The notes: a model not told the origin generated them from the sequence alone. Shown: positions 33,881-43,489, counted from the stretch's first letter. The stretch: DNA of 64,000 nt from DATAGF01 sp963819845 (GCA_963819845.1 CAWFXQ010000013.1:248001-312000), one strand, 5' to 3'. Translations and numbers: made by a program.

Positions 33881-34754
33881 GGCGGCGGTCGCGGTGGGCC
33901 CCGCCCTCTGGCTCGTCGACAAGCCCGCCGGGCCGACCTCCCACGATGTCGTCGCGCAGGTGCGCCGCGGCCTGGGCCGCGGCGTCAAGGTCGGGCACTC
34001 GGGCACGCTCGACCCGTTCGCCACCGGGCTCCTGGTGATCATGCTGGGCCGCGCGACCCGGCTCGCGCCGTACCTCACCGGCCTGGACAAGACGTACCTC
34101 GCCACCCTGCGCACCGGGTTCACCTCCGCGACCGGCGACCCCGAGGGGCCGGTCGAGGCGGCCGGTGAGCCCGCGAGCGCCGGGGCCGTCGGGGACGTCC
34201 TGCCCGGCTTCCTCGGCCCGGGCCGGCAGCGGGTGCCGGCCCTCGCGGCGGTGAAGGTCAACGGCGAGCGCCTCTACCGGCGGGCGCGCCGGGGCGAGCC
34301 GGTGGAGGGGCCCGAGCGACACATCGAGGTCCACGAGATCCGCCTGGAGGCCGACCACGGAGGCGGGGTCGTCACGATCGCGGTGCGCTGCTCGGCGGGG
34401 ACCTACGTGCGCCGGCTGGCCTCCGACATCGGCGAGCGCCTCGGGTGCGGCGCCTATCTCACGGCGCTGCGCCGCACGGCCGTCGGCGGCCTGTCGGTCA
34501 ACGACGCCGTGGCCCCCGAGGCGGTCGCCCCGTCCGGCGGGCTCGACCCGGCCCGCGGCCTCGCGCACCTGGAGGCCCGCCCCCTGACCGAGCACGAGCT
34601 GCCCGCCGTCCTCCACGGCCGCCCCGTCCCGCGGGGCCCGGCGCGCGGCGCGGGCCCGGTCGCGCTGCTGGCGCCCGACGGCCGCCTGGTGGCCGTCGCC
34701 CGGGTCGGAGGCTCTGGCCTGCGCCCGGCGGTGGTCCTCGAGGATCCCGCGTGA
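33873..34754 (+). CDS. truB: tRNA pseudouridine-55 synthase
   Basis: 293 aa. LVDKPAGPTSHDVVAQVRRG opens the enzyme and the catalytic Asp is in VGHSGTLDPFATGLLVIMLG. KTYLATLRTGFTSATGDPEG, VNGERLYRRARRGEPVEGPE and RCSAGTYVRRLASDIGERLG complete the TruB pattern, and a PUA-like tail follows. It makes pseudouridine 55 in the T-loop of tRNA. Overlaps nrnA by 8 nt and ribF by 4 nt. Confidence 0.94.
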   Translation: MAEAAVAVGPALWLVDKPAGPTSHDVVAQVRRGLGRGVKVGHSGTLDPFATGLLVIMLGRATRLAPYLTGLDKTYLATLRTGFTSATGDPEGPVEAAGEPASAGAVGDVLPGFLGPGRQRVPALAAVKVNGERLYRRARRGEPVEGPERHIEVHEIRLEADHGGGVVTIAVRCSAGTYVRRLASDIGERLGCGAYLTALRRTAVGGLSVNDAVAPEAVAPSGGLDPARGLAHLEARPLTEHELPAVLHGRPVPRGPARGAGPVALLAPDGRLVAVARVGGSGLRPAVVLEDPA

Positions 34755-35713
34755 GGCGCTACCAGTCCCTGGGCCACCTGCCCCTGGGCGGGGACCGGCG
34801 GGTGGTGGCCATCGGCACCTTCGACGGCGTCCACCTGGGGCACCAGGCCGTCATCCGCCGCGCCATCGAGATCGCGCGCGCGCGCCGGCTCGCGTCGATG
34901 ACGCTCACCTTCGAGCCGCAGCCCATCGCGGTGCTGCGGCCCGAGCTGAAGCCCGCGGTCCTGACCCCGATCGGCCTCAAGAGCCAGCTCATCGAGCGCC
35001 TCGGCGTGGACGAGCTGCTGGTGGTGCCCTTCACGAAGGCCTTCGCGCGCATCCGCGCCGAGCGGTTCGCCGAGATGCTGCTCTCGGCGCCGGTCGCCGC
35101 CGAGGTCGTGGTGGTGGGGGAGAACTTCCGCTTCGGGCACGGGGGCTCGGGGACGGTCGGGATGCTGAGCCAGTTCGGGCGCTCGCGGGGGCTGGAGGTC
35201 GAGTCGCCCGCCACCATCGCGAGCGCCGACGGCAAGCCGATCTCGTCGACGCGCATCCGGCGCCTCGTGGCGACCGGGCAGGTCGCCGAGGTCATCCCGC
35301 TGCTGGCGCGGCCCCACTCGGTGGAGGGTGTCGTCGTGCCCGGCGACCAGCGCGGCCGCGCCATGGGGATCCCCACGGCGAACCTGGAGGTGCCGGCCGA
35401 CATCGCCCTGCCGAGCCGGGGCGTGTACGCCGGGAGAGCGGTGCTCGAGACGGGCCGCAGCGCCGCCGCCGTCAACATCGGCGTGGCGCCGACCTTCACC
35501 GCCGCCGACGCGCGGTCAACCTTGCGGATCGAGGCCTTCCTGCTCGACCACGACGGCAGCGACATGTACGGCCGCACCATGAGGATCGAGTTCCTCGAGC
35601 GCCTGCGCGACGAGCGCCGCTTCGAGTCGCCCGAGGCCCTGGTGGCTCAGATCACCCGCGACATCGAGCGCACCCGCGAGGTGGCCGCCCGACCGGAGGG
35701 CGCCCCCGCCTGA
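34751..35713 (+). CDS. ribF: Riboflavin kinase / FAD synthetase
   Basis: 320 aa. The FAD synthetase half has VVAIGTFDGVHLGHQAVIRR, VVGENFRFGHGGSGTVGMLS and GKPISSTRIRRLVATGQVAE. The riboflavin kinase half has RGRAMGIPTANLEVPADIAL, SRGVYAGRAV and AAVNIGVAPTF. It makes FMN and FAD. GTG 34751 overlaps the truB stop. In many actinobacteria rpsO follows directly; here a 3.8-kb island intervenes. Confidence 0.94.
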   Translation: MRRYQSLGHLPLGGDRRVVAIGTFDGVHLGHQAVIRRAIEIARARRLASMTLTFEPQPIAVLRPELKPAVLTPIGLKSQLIERLGVDELLVVPFTKAFARIRAERFAEMLLSAPVAAEVVVVGENFRFGHGGSGTVGMLSQFGRSRGLEVESPATIASADGKPISSTRIRRLVATGQVAEVIPLLARPHSVEGVVVPGDQRGRAMGIPTANLEVPADIALPSRGVYAGRAVLETGRSAAAVNIGVAPTFTAADARSTLRIEAFLLDHDGSDMYGRTMRIEFLERLRDERRFESPEALVAQITRDIERTREVAARPEGAPA

Positions 35714-35756
35714 GGGTCGCGCAGCGCCCCGCCCGGACCCCTCCCGCGCCGCCGGT

Positions 35757-35891
35757 GCCAATTGGCCAACGGGTTCACTGCCAAAATGGCCACACCCCGA
35801 GACGGCGCTTCGGGCTCGGGTTCTCGAGGTGCCGGGCCCCCGGCGGGGTCGCGTGTTCAATTGACCGGCGGCCCGTCGGCCAATTGGCCAA
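35757..35891. repeat. Palindromic TTGGCCAA-type repeats upstream of the secreted repeat protein
   Basis: GCCAATTGGCCAA (35757-35769) and GGCCAATTGGCCAA (35878-35891) are copies of a self-complementary element built on TTGGCCAA. GTGTTCAATTGACC (35853-35866) is a related, diverged copy. The last one ends 93 nt before ATG 35985. AT-containing CAATTG cores are rare in this G+C-rich window. See also 45414 and 46508. Confidence 0.7.
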
Positions 35892-35984
35892 CAGCCACCG
35901 GCACGGGTCCGGCCGCACGCGTCGCGGCCTCGCGGCGATCCTCGTAGTGTCGGCGGCGGACAACGCCCGACAAGGAGCGCCCCG

Positions 35985-36692
35985 ATGTTCCCACGCCTGC
36001 GCCGGCCCAGCCCGGCGATGATCGTCGCCCTGATCGCCCTCTTCGTCGCGACCGCCGGGGCCGGCGTCGCGGCCACCGTCATCGACGGGCGCAATCTGAA
36101 GAACCGCTCCGTCTCCACGCCGAAGCTCCAGATCGGCTCGGTGCGCACGGCCCAGCTCTCGACCGGGGCCGTCAGCACCAGCAAGATCCGCGGCAAGGCC
36201 GTGACCGGCGGCAAGCTCGCCGCCGGCGCGGTGGGCACCGACCAGCTGGCCGCCGGCGCCGTGCGCGCGGCCGACATCGGCGCGGGCGCCATCGGCACGC
36301 CGCAGATCGCGGCGGGGGCCGTCGTCAACGCGGCGATCGCCAACGGCGCCGTGAGCGAGGGCAAGATCGCCAACGGCGCTGTGAGCCGAGCCAAGCTGAC
36401 GGCCGATGCGCTGCTGCCATCGCTCGTCGTGCGGCGTTCGGCGCCGGTCGTGGTCCCGAACGGCACCGTTGGCACCGCCACCGCGACCTGCCAGCCGGGT
36501 GAGCGCGCGACCGGCGGCGGGGCACTCCCGGTGACACCGCCGACCCAGGAGATCCTGCCGCTGGGCGGCGCGCCGCTCCCGAACGGCGACGGCGACGTCC
36601 CGACGGCTTGGCAGGGTTTCGTCATCAACAGCTCGATGAGCGCCACCCCGGTGCAGATGGTCGCCTTCGCGATCTGCGCGCGGGCCGGCTGA
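35985..36692 (+). CDS. Secreted repeat protein (GA[VI]-type beta repeats)
   Basis: 235 aa. The N-terminal signal/anchor is PSPAMIVALIALFVATAGAG. It is followed by about 12 short degenerate repeats of the type SVSTPKLQIGSVRTAQLSTG, KLAAGAVGTDQLAAGAVRAA and IANGAVSEGKIANGAVSRAK. They suggest a regular beta-solenoid or fibre shaft. The C-terminal 90 residues look globular (VGTATATCQPGERATGGGAL) with two Cys. This architecture recurs in Thermoleophilia genomes; its function is unknown. AAGGAG precedes ATG 35985. Confidence 0.8.
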   Translation: MFPRLRRPSPAMIVALIALFVATAGAGVAATVIDGRNLKNRSVSTPKLQIGSVRTAQLSTGAVSTSKIRGKAVTGGKLAAGAVGTDQLAAGAVRAADIGAGAIGTPQIAAGAVVNAAIANGAVSEGKIANGAVSRAKLTADALLPSLVVRRSAPVVVPNGTVGTATATCQPGERATGGGALPVTPPTQEILPLGGAPLPNGDGDVPTAWQGFVINSSMSATPVQMVAFAICARAG

Positions 36693-36733
36693 ACGGCTGG
36701 CCGCCCTGCGGAGAAGGGACTAGCCTGGACGGG

Positions 36734-37560
36734 GTGAGCGTGGAGTTCGTCAGGGGCGCGCCTCACCCCGCCCTCGCCTCGGCGGTCGTCCGGTACTCGG
36801 GCTACGCCGAGCGCGCCCGGGGCCCGTGCGGTTCCGGGAGCTGCCGTGCACCTTCGTGCCCGTGATCATCGACCTCGACGCGGGCTGGGCCCTGGCCGAC
36901 GGTCGCCGCCCCGAGCGCCCGCCCGAGCGCATGGGCTCCTTCGTCGCGGGGCTCACGGACGGCCCGGTGCTGGTCGAGCACGCCGGCTCGGCCCGGTGCC
37001 TGCAGGTCAACCTCGCCCCGCTCGCCGCGCGGCGGCTGCTCGGCCTGCCGATGAGCGAGCTGGCCAACCGCGCGGTCGCCCTCGAGGACGTCCTCGGGCC
37101 ATCGGCGGGCGAGCTCGTCGAGCGGGTGGCGGACGCCCCCGGCTGGGAGGCGCGCTTCGCCCTCCTCGACCGGGCGCTCGCGGCGCGCTTCGCGGAGGCG
37201 CCTCCCCCCGACCCCGAGGTGGCGTGGTCGCTCGGGCGCCTGGCCGCCAGCGGCGGGGCGGCCGCCATCGGCCCGCTGGCCGACGAGCTGGGATGGAGCC
37301 ACCGCCGCCTGATCGCGCGCTTCCGCGACGCCGTCGGGCTGCCGCCCAAGCGGGTGGCCCGCATCCTGCGGTTCGAGCGCCTGACCGCCCTGCTGGCGCG
37401 CGAGCCGCGCGCCGACCTCTCCCGCTCGGCGCCCGCCTGCGGCTACTACGACCAGGCCCACCTCGCCCGCGAGGTGCGCGAGCTCGCCGGGGTGACGCCG
37501 ACCGAGCTCCGGGCGCTCGGCGTCAATTCCGTCCAAGACGACGCGGCGCTGCCCGCCTAG
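36734..37560 (+). CDS. AraC-family regulator (one-base frameshift)
   Basis: About 275 aa if one G is restored. The start GTG 36734 gives VEFVRGAPHPALASAVVRYS in one frame. The rest (FRELPCTFVPVIIDLDAGWA onward) is in another. CCCGTG at 36823-36828 needs to be CCCGGTG to read RGPVRFREL. The C-terminal AraC domain has two helix-turn-helices (GPLADELGWSHRRLIARFRD; SAPACGYYDQAHLAREVREL). TAGCCT lies 7 nt before the GTG (leaderless). Likely controls the adjacent VOC gene, which starts 37 nt downstream. Confidence 0.8.
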
Positions 37561-37597
37561 CCTCGCCCCAGTGCCTGCACCGAGCGAGGAGGCCCCC

Positions 37598-38002
37598 GTG
37601 CCCGAGACGACGACCCTGAACGGCGCGTTCCCGATCGTGCCCTACTCCCGCCCGCGCGAGGCGATCACCTGGCTCGAGCGCGCCTTCGGCGCCGAGGCGA
37701 CCGCGGTCCACCCACCGGAGCCCGACCAGCCCCTCGTGCACGCCGAGGTGCGCGTGGGCGAGGGCCTGGTGATGATCAACGACGCCGACCGCGCCGACGG
37801 CAGCCCCTTCAGCCTGCCCGGGCCGGTGCTGGTCTACGTGGTGGTCGGCGACCCCGACGCCCTCCACGACCGAGCCGTCGATGAGGGCGTGGAGATCGTC
37901 AGCGGGCTCACCGACCAGGACTACGGCTCGCGGGAGTTCGCCGCGCGCGACCCCCACGGCAACGTCTGGAGCTTCGGGACCTACCGGCCGAACGCCGCCT
38001 GA
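37598..38002 (+). CDS. VOC family protein (PhnB/glyoxalase-like)
   Basis: 134 aa. PIVPYSRPREAITWLERAFG, VRVGEGLVMINDADRADGSP and GSREFAARDPHGNVWSFGTY are typical of PhnB-like VOC proteins. The start is ambiguous: GTG 37598 has AGGAGG 5 nt upstream, while GTG 37571 has TAGCCT 7 nt upstream (leaderless). The family N-terminus fits 37598 better. Substrate unknown. Confidence 0.82.
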   Translation: MPETTTLNGAFPIVPYSRPREAITWLERAFGAEATAVHPPEPDQPLVHAEVRVGEGLVMINDADRADGSPFSLPGPVLVYVVVGDPDALHDRAVDEGVEIVSGLTDQDYGSREFAARDPHGNVWSFGTYRPNAA

Positions 38003-38017
38003 TCGGGGCCGGCGCTC

Positions 38018-39274
38018 TCAGGCCGAGGCGGGCGCGGTGCGGCCCAGGCCGTCCTCGTCGACCAGGTCGCGCCGGCTGGTCTCCGGCAGGCCGCGCAGGG
38101 CGACGAGGGCGGCCACCAGGCAGGCCCCCAGGATCAGCATCAGGAAGTAGGGGCTGACGACGGGGGCGAGCCCGCCCAGCACCGCCAGGCCCACGGAGCC
38201 GGCGGCGACCTGGCAGACGAGCACGAAGGACGTCAGCGAGGCGCGGACCTCGGTGGGGAAGAGCTCGGCCACGTAGGCCACCGACGCCGCCAGGAAGCAC
38301 GAGCCCGCGGTGGCGAGCAGGAAGAAGCCCGGGGAGAAGAGCGCCTCGACCTGGGTGAACACGAGCACCGTGCCCGCGGCGCCCAGCACGATGGCCAGCG
38401 CGATCATGGGCCGGCGGCCGGCCAGGTCGCTGATGCGGCCCCCGAGCCAGAACCCCAGCACCCCGAAGACGGCGGAGGCGAGGATCAGGCCGGTGAAGAG
38501 GGTGCTCCAGCCGTAATCGGTCTGGGCCAGCTCGGAGGCGTAGAAGAACCCGCTCGTCTGGACCAGGCCGAAGGCGCCGACGATGGCGACGACGCGCCAC
38601 AACCGGCCCCGGTGGGCGGGCTCGACGCGCGGCCAGAGCGTCGTCTGCAGCCGGTGCTGTGCGCGGGCCACCTGGAACGCCCGCGTCTCCGGCAGCCGCC
38701 GGCGCAGGTACGCGGCGAAGCCGAGCGGGATCAGGGCGACGACGTAGAAGAGGCGCCAGTCGAGGGGCGTCAGGGGGATCAGCAGCAGCATGCCGGCCAC
38801 CGCCCCGAATCCGAGGCCCGAGACGATGCCGAGCGCCGACAGCCCGGCCCCGCGGCGGTCCGGGCGCAACTCCTCGGCCACGACCAGGTTCGCCAGCCCC
38901 GCCTCCGTGGCCAGGAAGACCCGCGCGGCCATCTGCAGCGCCACGAACGCGATCAGGCCCCAGGCGAGCGCCGTCATGCCGGTGGCCAGGGTGAACAGCG
39001 CCAGCGAGACGAGCAGCAGGGCGCGCCGGCCCCAGCGGTCGGCCAGGCGCATCAGCGGCAGGCTGCCCACGGTCGCGAGCCGGATGATCGCGACGCCGAT
39101 GCCGAAGGCCGCGATGCCGACCCCCAGGCCCTTGGCGATGACCGGAGCGGCGAGCGTGAGCAGGGCCACGTCGTAGACCTCGAAGAAGCCCACGGTCGCC
39201 AGCGGAGCGAGAACGCTCCACTCGCGCCTGTTGAAGTCCACGAGGGACCTGATGCCGCGCGCCTCCGTCGTCAC
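38018..39274 (-). CDS. MFS transporter, sugar/acid-type
   Basis: 418 aa with 12 predicted helices. Loop 2-3 motif MRLADRWGRRALLLVSLALF and the matching GGRISDLAGRRPMIALAIVL after helix 8 are MFS signatures. RRRLPETRAFQ after helix 6 and LRGLPETSRR at the end are the PETR-type motifs of the metabolite:H+ symporter/sugar porter groups. The substrate is unknown. Convergent with the VOC gene. GTG 39274. Confidence 0.85.
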   Translation of the reverse strand: MTTEARGIRSLVDFNRREWSVLAPLATVGFFEVYDVALLTLAAPVIAKGLGVGIAAFGIGVAIIRLATVGSLPLMRLADRWGRRALLLVSLALFTLATGMTALAWGLIAFVALQMAARVFLATEAGLANLVVAEELRPDRRGAGLSALGIVSGLGFGAVAGMLLLIPLTPLDWRLFYVVALIPLGFAAYLRRRLPETRAFQVARAQHRLQTTLWPRVEPAHRGRLWRVVAIVGAFGLVQTSGFFYASELAQTDYGWSTLFTGLILASAVFGVLGFWLGGRISDLAGRRPMIALAIVLGAAGTVLVFTQVEALFSPGFFLLATAGSCFLAASVAYVAELFPTEVRASLTSFVLVCQVAAGSVGLAVLGGLAPVVSPYFLMLILGACLVAALVALRGLPETSRRDLVDEDGLGRTAPASA

Positions 39275-39433
39275 CCTGTAACCATCGGCTACGGCGCGCC
39301 CGGGCTCGAGCGACGCGGCGAGGTCGATCCTGCGGGACAGAGTAGCGGGACGCCCGGCGCGCGGCGGGCGCCCCGGTGTGACTCAGTGCCGCGAGCGCTC
39401 GAGGCGGTCCGAAGGGAGGGCCGGGAGGGGTCT

Positions 39434-39548
39434 GCTAACCTCGCGCCACCCCCGGGTTGCGAGACGCGCTCTGCGCGCATCCCCCCGGAGGACGTGAGAA
39501 TCGACCCGGGGCGGCTTCGGCTGCGCCGCGGCTGAGCGAGGACATGGA
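39434..39548 (+). promoter_or_regulatory. rpsO promoter and leader
   Basis: TGCTAACCT (39433-39441) is an extended -10. The roughly 100-nt leader contains GC-rich hairpins (around 39505-39530) before rpsO. Many rpsO leaders bind S15 for autoregulation, but I cannot identify the specific S15 site here. Confidence 0.5.
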
Positions 39549-39815
39549 GTGCTGAACAAGGACGCGAAGGCGGAGGTCATCGGTGCCTACCGCCAGCACG
39601 AGTCGGACACGGGATCGCCGCAGGTACAGGTGGCCATCCTCACCGAGCGGATCAACGGGCTCACGGAGCACCTCAAGACGCACAAGAAGGACCATCACTC
39701 GCGGCGAGGTCTGCTGCAGATGGTCGGGCGCCGGCGCCGGCTGCTGAACTACCTGCAGCGCGAGGACCTGGACGCCTATCGCGAGCTCACCAAGCAGCTC
39801 GGCCTGCGCCGATAG
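39549..39815 (+). CDS. rpsO: 30S ribosomal protein S15
   Basis: 88 aa. It is diagnosed by YRQHESDTGSPQVQVAILTE, HKKDHHSRRGLLQMVGRRRR and LLNYLQREDLDAYRELTKQL. It binds the 16S rRNA central domain. GTG 39549 follows ATGGAG/GAGGAC. Conserved order rpsO-pnp. Confidence 0.96.
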   Translation: MLNKDAKAEVIGAYRQHESDTGSPQVQVAILTERINGLTEHLKTHKKDHHSRRGLLQMVGRRRRLLNYLQREDLDAYRELTKQLGLRR

Positions 39816-39855
39816 CGCGGCTGGGCGACGAGCGGACGACGAAGGACGACAGAGG

Positions 39856-39877
39856 GCCGGCGCCGGGCGGTGCCGGC
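39856..39877 (+). other. GC-rich hairpin in the rpsO-pnp spacer
   Basis: GCCGGC (39856-39861) pairs with GCCGGC (39872-39877) around a 10-nt loop, without a T-run. In several bacteria a spacer hairpin is processed for pnp autoregulation; here that is only a possibility. Confidence 0.45.
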
Positions 39878-39922
39878 ACACGAGGCGCCTCGCCGAGGGG
39901 TGGGGCAGACAAGGGATGTGAC

Positions 39923-42106
39923 ATGGCAGTAGAGACGGTGACCGTCGAGATCGGCGACGTGCCGATCGAGTTTGAGACGGGCAAGCTCGCCAAGCAGGCG
40001 AACGGGTCCGTCGTCGTCCGGTCGGGCGACACGATCGTCCTGGTCACGGCGGTGGGCGCGCAGGAGGCGCGCCCGGGGGCGGACTTCTTCCCCCTCACGG
40101 TGGACGTGGAGGAGCGGATGTATGCCGCGGGCAAGATCCCCGGCGGCTTCATCAAGCGCGAGTCGCGCCCGAGCGACCGCGCCACCCTGACGGCGCGCAT
40201 GACCGACCGGCCGATCCGGCCGCTGTGGCCCAAGGGCTACCGCAACGAGACCCAGGTGGTCGCGACGGTCCTGTCGGTCAACCAGGTCAACGCGTTCGAC
40301 ATCCTCTGCCTCAACGGGGCGTCGGCGGCCCTGATGCTCTCTGAGCTGCCGTTTCACGGCCCCGTGGGCGCCGTTCGGATCGGCCTGGTGGGCGACGAGT
40401 TCATCATCAACCCGACCCTCCAGGAGAGCGCCGAGTCGGAGCTCGACCTGATCGTGGCCGGGACGGCGGAGGCCATCTCGATGGTCGAGGCCGGCGCGGT
40501 GGAGGTCAACGAGGAGACGATGCTCGAGGCGCTCCAGATCGCCCACGAGGAGATCCGGCGCCTGTGCGAGGTCCAGCTCGAGCTGGCCAAGAAGGCCGGC
40601 AAGCCGAAGTGGGAGGTCGTCTCGGCGGCCGTCAACGACAAGCTGGTGGCGAAGATCGAGAAGGCCGTCGGCGCCGACCTCGCCGAGGCCACCCGCGAGC
40701 AGGCCAAGCTGTCCCGCCGCGACAAGGTCGCCGTCGTGCGAGCCGCCGCGGCGGCCAAGTTCGTCGGCGAGGACGCCGACCCCGAGACGGCCGCGGCCTT
40801 CAACTCGGCCTTCGACGCCCTCCAGAAGCGCCTCATCCGCCAGCGGATCGCGGTCAACAAGGAGCGTCCCGACGGGCGCAAGGCCGACGAGATCCGGCCC
40901 ATCAGCTGCGAGGTGCGGGTGCTGCCGCGCGTGCACGGCTCGGGCCTGTTCACCCGCGGCGAGACCCAGGTGCTCACGAGCCTCGCGCTCGGCACGTCCA
41001 AGGAGGCGCAGCGGATCGACGGGCTCGGCGTCGAGACCACCAAACGCTACATCCACCACTACAACTTCCCGCCCTTCAGCGTGGGCGAGACCGGCTTCAT
41101 GCGCGGGCCCAAGCGCCGCGACATCGGCCACGGGGCGCTCGCCGAGCGGGCCCTCCTGCCGATGGTCCCGCCGGACGAGGAGTTCCCCTACACGCTGCGG
41201 CTCGTCTCCGAGACCCTCGAGAGCAACGGCTCGTCGTCGATGGCGTCGGTCTGCGGCTCCACCCTCGCCCTGCTCGACGCCGGCGTGAAGATCACGCGCT
41301 CGGTGGCCGGCATCGCGATGGGCCTCATCAAGGAGGGCGACGAGCACGTCATCCTCTCCGACATCCAGGGCGACGAGGACCACCTCGGCGACATGGACTT
41401 CAAGGTGGCCGGCACCTCCGAGGGCATCACCGCCCTCCAGATGGACATCAAGATCACCGGTGTCACGTTCGAGATCCTGCGCGACGCGCTGGCCCAGGCG
41501 AAGGCCGGCCGGCAGTTCATCCTCGGGATCATGGCCGAGACGATGCCCGGCCCCTCCGACGAGCTGTCGCCGTGGGCGCCGCGCATCACGGCGATCAAGA
41601 TCGACCCGGAGCGGATCGGCACCGTCATCGGCAAGGGCGGCGAGACCATCCGCGGGCTCGAGGCCGACTACGGCGTCGAGATCTCCATCGAGGACGACGG
41701 GACGGTCAAGGTCTACGGCGTCGAGGGCCAGAAGGCCGACGAGGCCGTGGAGATGATCCGCGCCATGACCAAGGACGTCGAGGTCGGCGACACCTACATG
41801 GGGGCGAAGGTCGTCAAGACGACCACCTTCGGCGCCTTCGTCGAGCTCACCAAGGGCGTCAACGGGCTCCTGCACATCTCGAACCTCAGCCGTGGCCGGG
41901 TCGAGAAGGTGGAGGACGTGCTCAACCGCGGCGACACCGTGGACGTGCGGGTCGTCGAGGTCAACAAGATGCGGGGCCGGATCGGCCTCCGGATCATCGG
42001 GCTGGAGGACGACGCCCCCGCCGACGGGTCGGACAACGGCGGCGTCGCGGCCGACGGCGACGCGGAGCCGCGCCGCAGGCGGCGGAGGCTCACGACCGCC
42101 GAGTGA
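39923..42106 (+). CDS. pnp: Polyribonucleotide nucleotidyltransferase (PNPase)
   Basis: 727 aa. It is a phosphorolytic 3'-5' exoribonuclease. The two RNase PH-like domains start VTVEIGDVPIEFETGKLAKQ and VLPRVHGSGLFTRGETQVLT, with active-site residues in TSEGITALQMDIKI. KH (IGTVIGKGGETIRGLEADYG) and S1 (GAFVELTKGVNGLLHISNLS) follow, and the tail is basic (RRRRRRLTTAE). ATG 39923 has AAGGGA upstream. Overlaps the M16 gene by 4 nt. Confidence 0.96.
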   Translation: MAVETVTVEIGDVPIEFETGKLAKQANGSVVVRSGDTIVLVTAVGAQEARPGADFFPLTVDVEERMYAAGKIPGGFIKRESRPSDRATLTARMTDRPIRPLWPKGYRNETQVVATVLSVNQVNAFDILCLNGASAALMLSELPFHGPVGAVRIGLVGDEFIINPTLQESAESELDLIVAGTAEAISMVEAGAVEVNEETMLEALQIAHEEIRRLCEVQLELAKKAGKPKWEVVSAAVNDKLVAKIEKAVGADLAEATREQAKLSRRDKVAVVRAAAAAKFVGEDADPETAAAFNSAFDALQKRLIRQRIAVNKERPDGRKADEIRPISCEVRVLPRVHGSGLFTRGETQVLTSLALGTSKEAQRIDGLGVETTKRYIHHYNFPPFSVGETGFMRGPKRRDIGHGALAERALLPMVPPDEEFPYTLRLVSETLESNGSSSMASVCGSTLALLDAGVKITRSVAGIAMGLIKEGDEHVILSDIQGDEDHLGDMDFKVAGTSEGITALQMDIKITGVTFEILRDALAQAKAGRQFILGIMAETMPGPSDELSPWAPRITAIKIDPERIGTVIGKGGETIRGLEADYGVEISIEDDGTVKVYGVEGQKADEAVEMIRAMTKDVEVGDTYMGAKVVKTTTFGAFVELTKGVNGLLHISNLSRGRVEKVEDVLNRGDTVDVRVVEVNKMRGRIGLRIIGLEDDAPADGSDNGGVAADGDAEPRRRRRRLTTAE

Positions 42107-43398
42107 CCGGCGCGCGTTCGCAGCACCCCGTCGTCACGTCGGGCAGGGGAGGGCTCCGGGTCGTCTCGGAGCCCGTCCCCGGCGTGCGCTCGGTGGCGAT
42201 CGGCGTCTGGATCGGGGTCGGCTCGCGCTTCGAGCGCGTCGAGGAGGCGGGCATCTCCCACTTCCTCGAGCACATGCTGTTCAAGGGCACGCCGAGCCAC
42301 TCGCCGGAGGAGATCGCCCAGGTCTTCGACGGCCTCGGCGGCGAGGTCAACGCCGCCACCGGCAAGGACTACACGGTCCTCTACTGCCGGGTGCTCGACG
42401 AGCTCGTCGACCGGGCCATGCCCGTGCTCACCGACATGCTCCAGCGCCCGACCTTCTCCGACCTCGACCAGGAGCGCGAGGTGGTGCTGGAGGAGATCGC
42501 CATGTACGAGGACGACCCCCAGGACCAGATCCACGACCTCACCAGCCTGGCGGTCTTCCCCGACCAGGCCCTCGGCCGGCCCGTGATCGGCACGGCGCAG
42601 GTCATCGGCGCGGTGCCCGAGGACGGCGTGCGGGCCTACCACCGCGGTCACTACACGGCGCCGAACGTCGTGGTGGCGGCCGCCGGCAACATCACCCACG
42701 AGCGGGTCGGCGAGCTCGCCGACGAGCTGCTGGGCGACCTCCCGCTCGAGCCCGGCGCGGGGGTGTACGAGCCAGCCCGCCCCGGCCCGCCGACGCTCGT
42801 GGTGAAGGAGAAGGCCACCGAGCAATACCACCTCTGCCTCGGGGGGCCGGGGCTCTCGCGCAACGACCCCCGGCGGCACGCCCAGTCGGTGCTCGACGCG
42901 GTGCTCGGCGGCTCGATGAGCAGCCGCCTGTTCCAGGAGATCCGCGAGAAGCGAGGGCTGGCCTACTCGGTCGGCACGTACGCCGTGGGCTACGCCGACG
43001 CCGGCCAGGTGGGCGTCTACCTTGGCACGCGCGAGGACAACCTCGGCACGGCCTGCGAGATCGTGGCCGAGGAGCTGCTCCGCATGGGCGACGAGCCGAT
43101 GCCCGACGACGAGCTGCGCCGCGCCAAGGACCACCTCAAGGGACGCCTGGTGCTCGGCATGGAGAGCTCGGGCACCCGGATGAACCGCATCGGGCGCGCC
43201 GTGCTCACCGGGACCGAGCTGTTGACCGTCAACGAGACGATGGAGAGGATCGAAGCCGTGACGGCCGAGGACGTCCGCGATCTCGCCCACGAGCACTGGC
43301 AGCCCCAGTCGCTGTCGGCCGCGGCCATCGGGGCCAGCGGGGATACGATCCGCGCGGCCGTCGGGCGCCTGTCCCCGGAGCTCGCCCGGGCATCGTGA
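42103..43398 (+). CDS. M16-family zinc peptidase
   Basis: 431 aa. The inverted zinc motif HFLEHMLFKGT gives HxxEH, with the distal Glu in VVLEEIAMYEDDP. The inactive-half signature is EIREKRGLAYSVGTYAVGYA. It is mitochondrial-processing-peptidase-like and conserved next to pnp; its cellular substrate is uncertain. GTG 42103 overlaps the pnp stop. It ends 91 nt before an unrelated transporter; dapB, often next, lies 6.6 kb away. Confidence 0.92.
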   Translation: MTGARSQHPVVTSGRGGLRVVSEPVPGVRSVAIGVWIGVGSRFERVEEAGISHFLEHMLFKGTPSHSPEEIAQVFDGLGGEVNAATGKDYTVLYCRVLDELVDRAMPVLTDMLQRPTFSDLDQEREVVLEEIAMYEDDPQDQIHDLTSLAVFPDQALGRPVIGTAQVIGAVPEDGVRAYHRGHYTAPNVVVAAAGNITHERVGELADELLGDLPLEPGAGVYEPARPGPPTLVVKEKATEQYHLCLGGPGLSRNDPRRHAQSVLDAVLGGSMSSRLFQEIREKRGLAYSVGTYAVGYADAGQVGVYLGTREDNLGTACEIVAEELLRMGDEPMPDDELRRAKDHLKGRLVLGMESSGTRMNRIGRAVLTGTELLTVNETMERIEAVTAEDVRDLAHEHWQPQSLSAAAIGASGDTIRAAVGRLSPELARAS

Positions 43399-43489
43399 TC
43401 CGGGGCGAACGGCCCAGGGTCCGTTAACGGCGGGCCAACGCGGAGCGGCCGGTGCTGCGCCGTGGTCCGCAGTCCACTACCACTCGGCT

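Noticed and set aside
39441..39548. S15-binding autoregulatory RNA in the rpsO leader
   Set aside because: Hairpins exist, but no specific S15 recognition pattern could be demonstrated.
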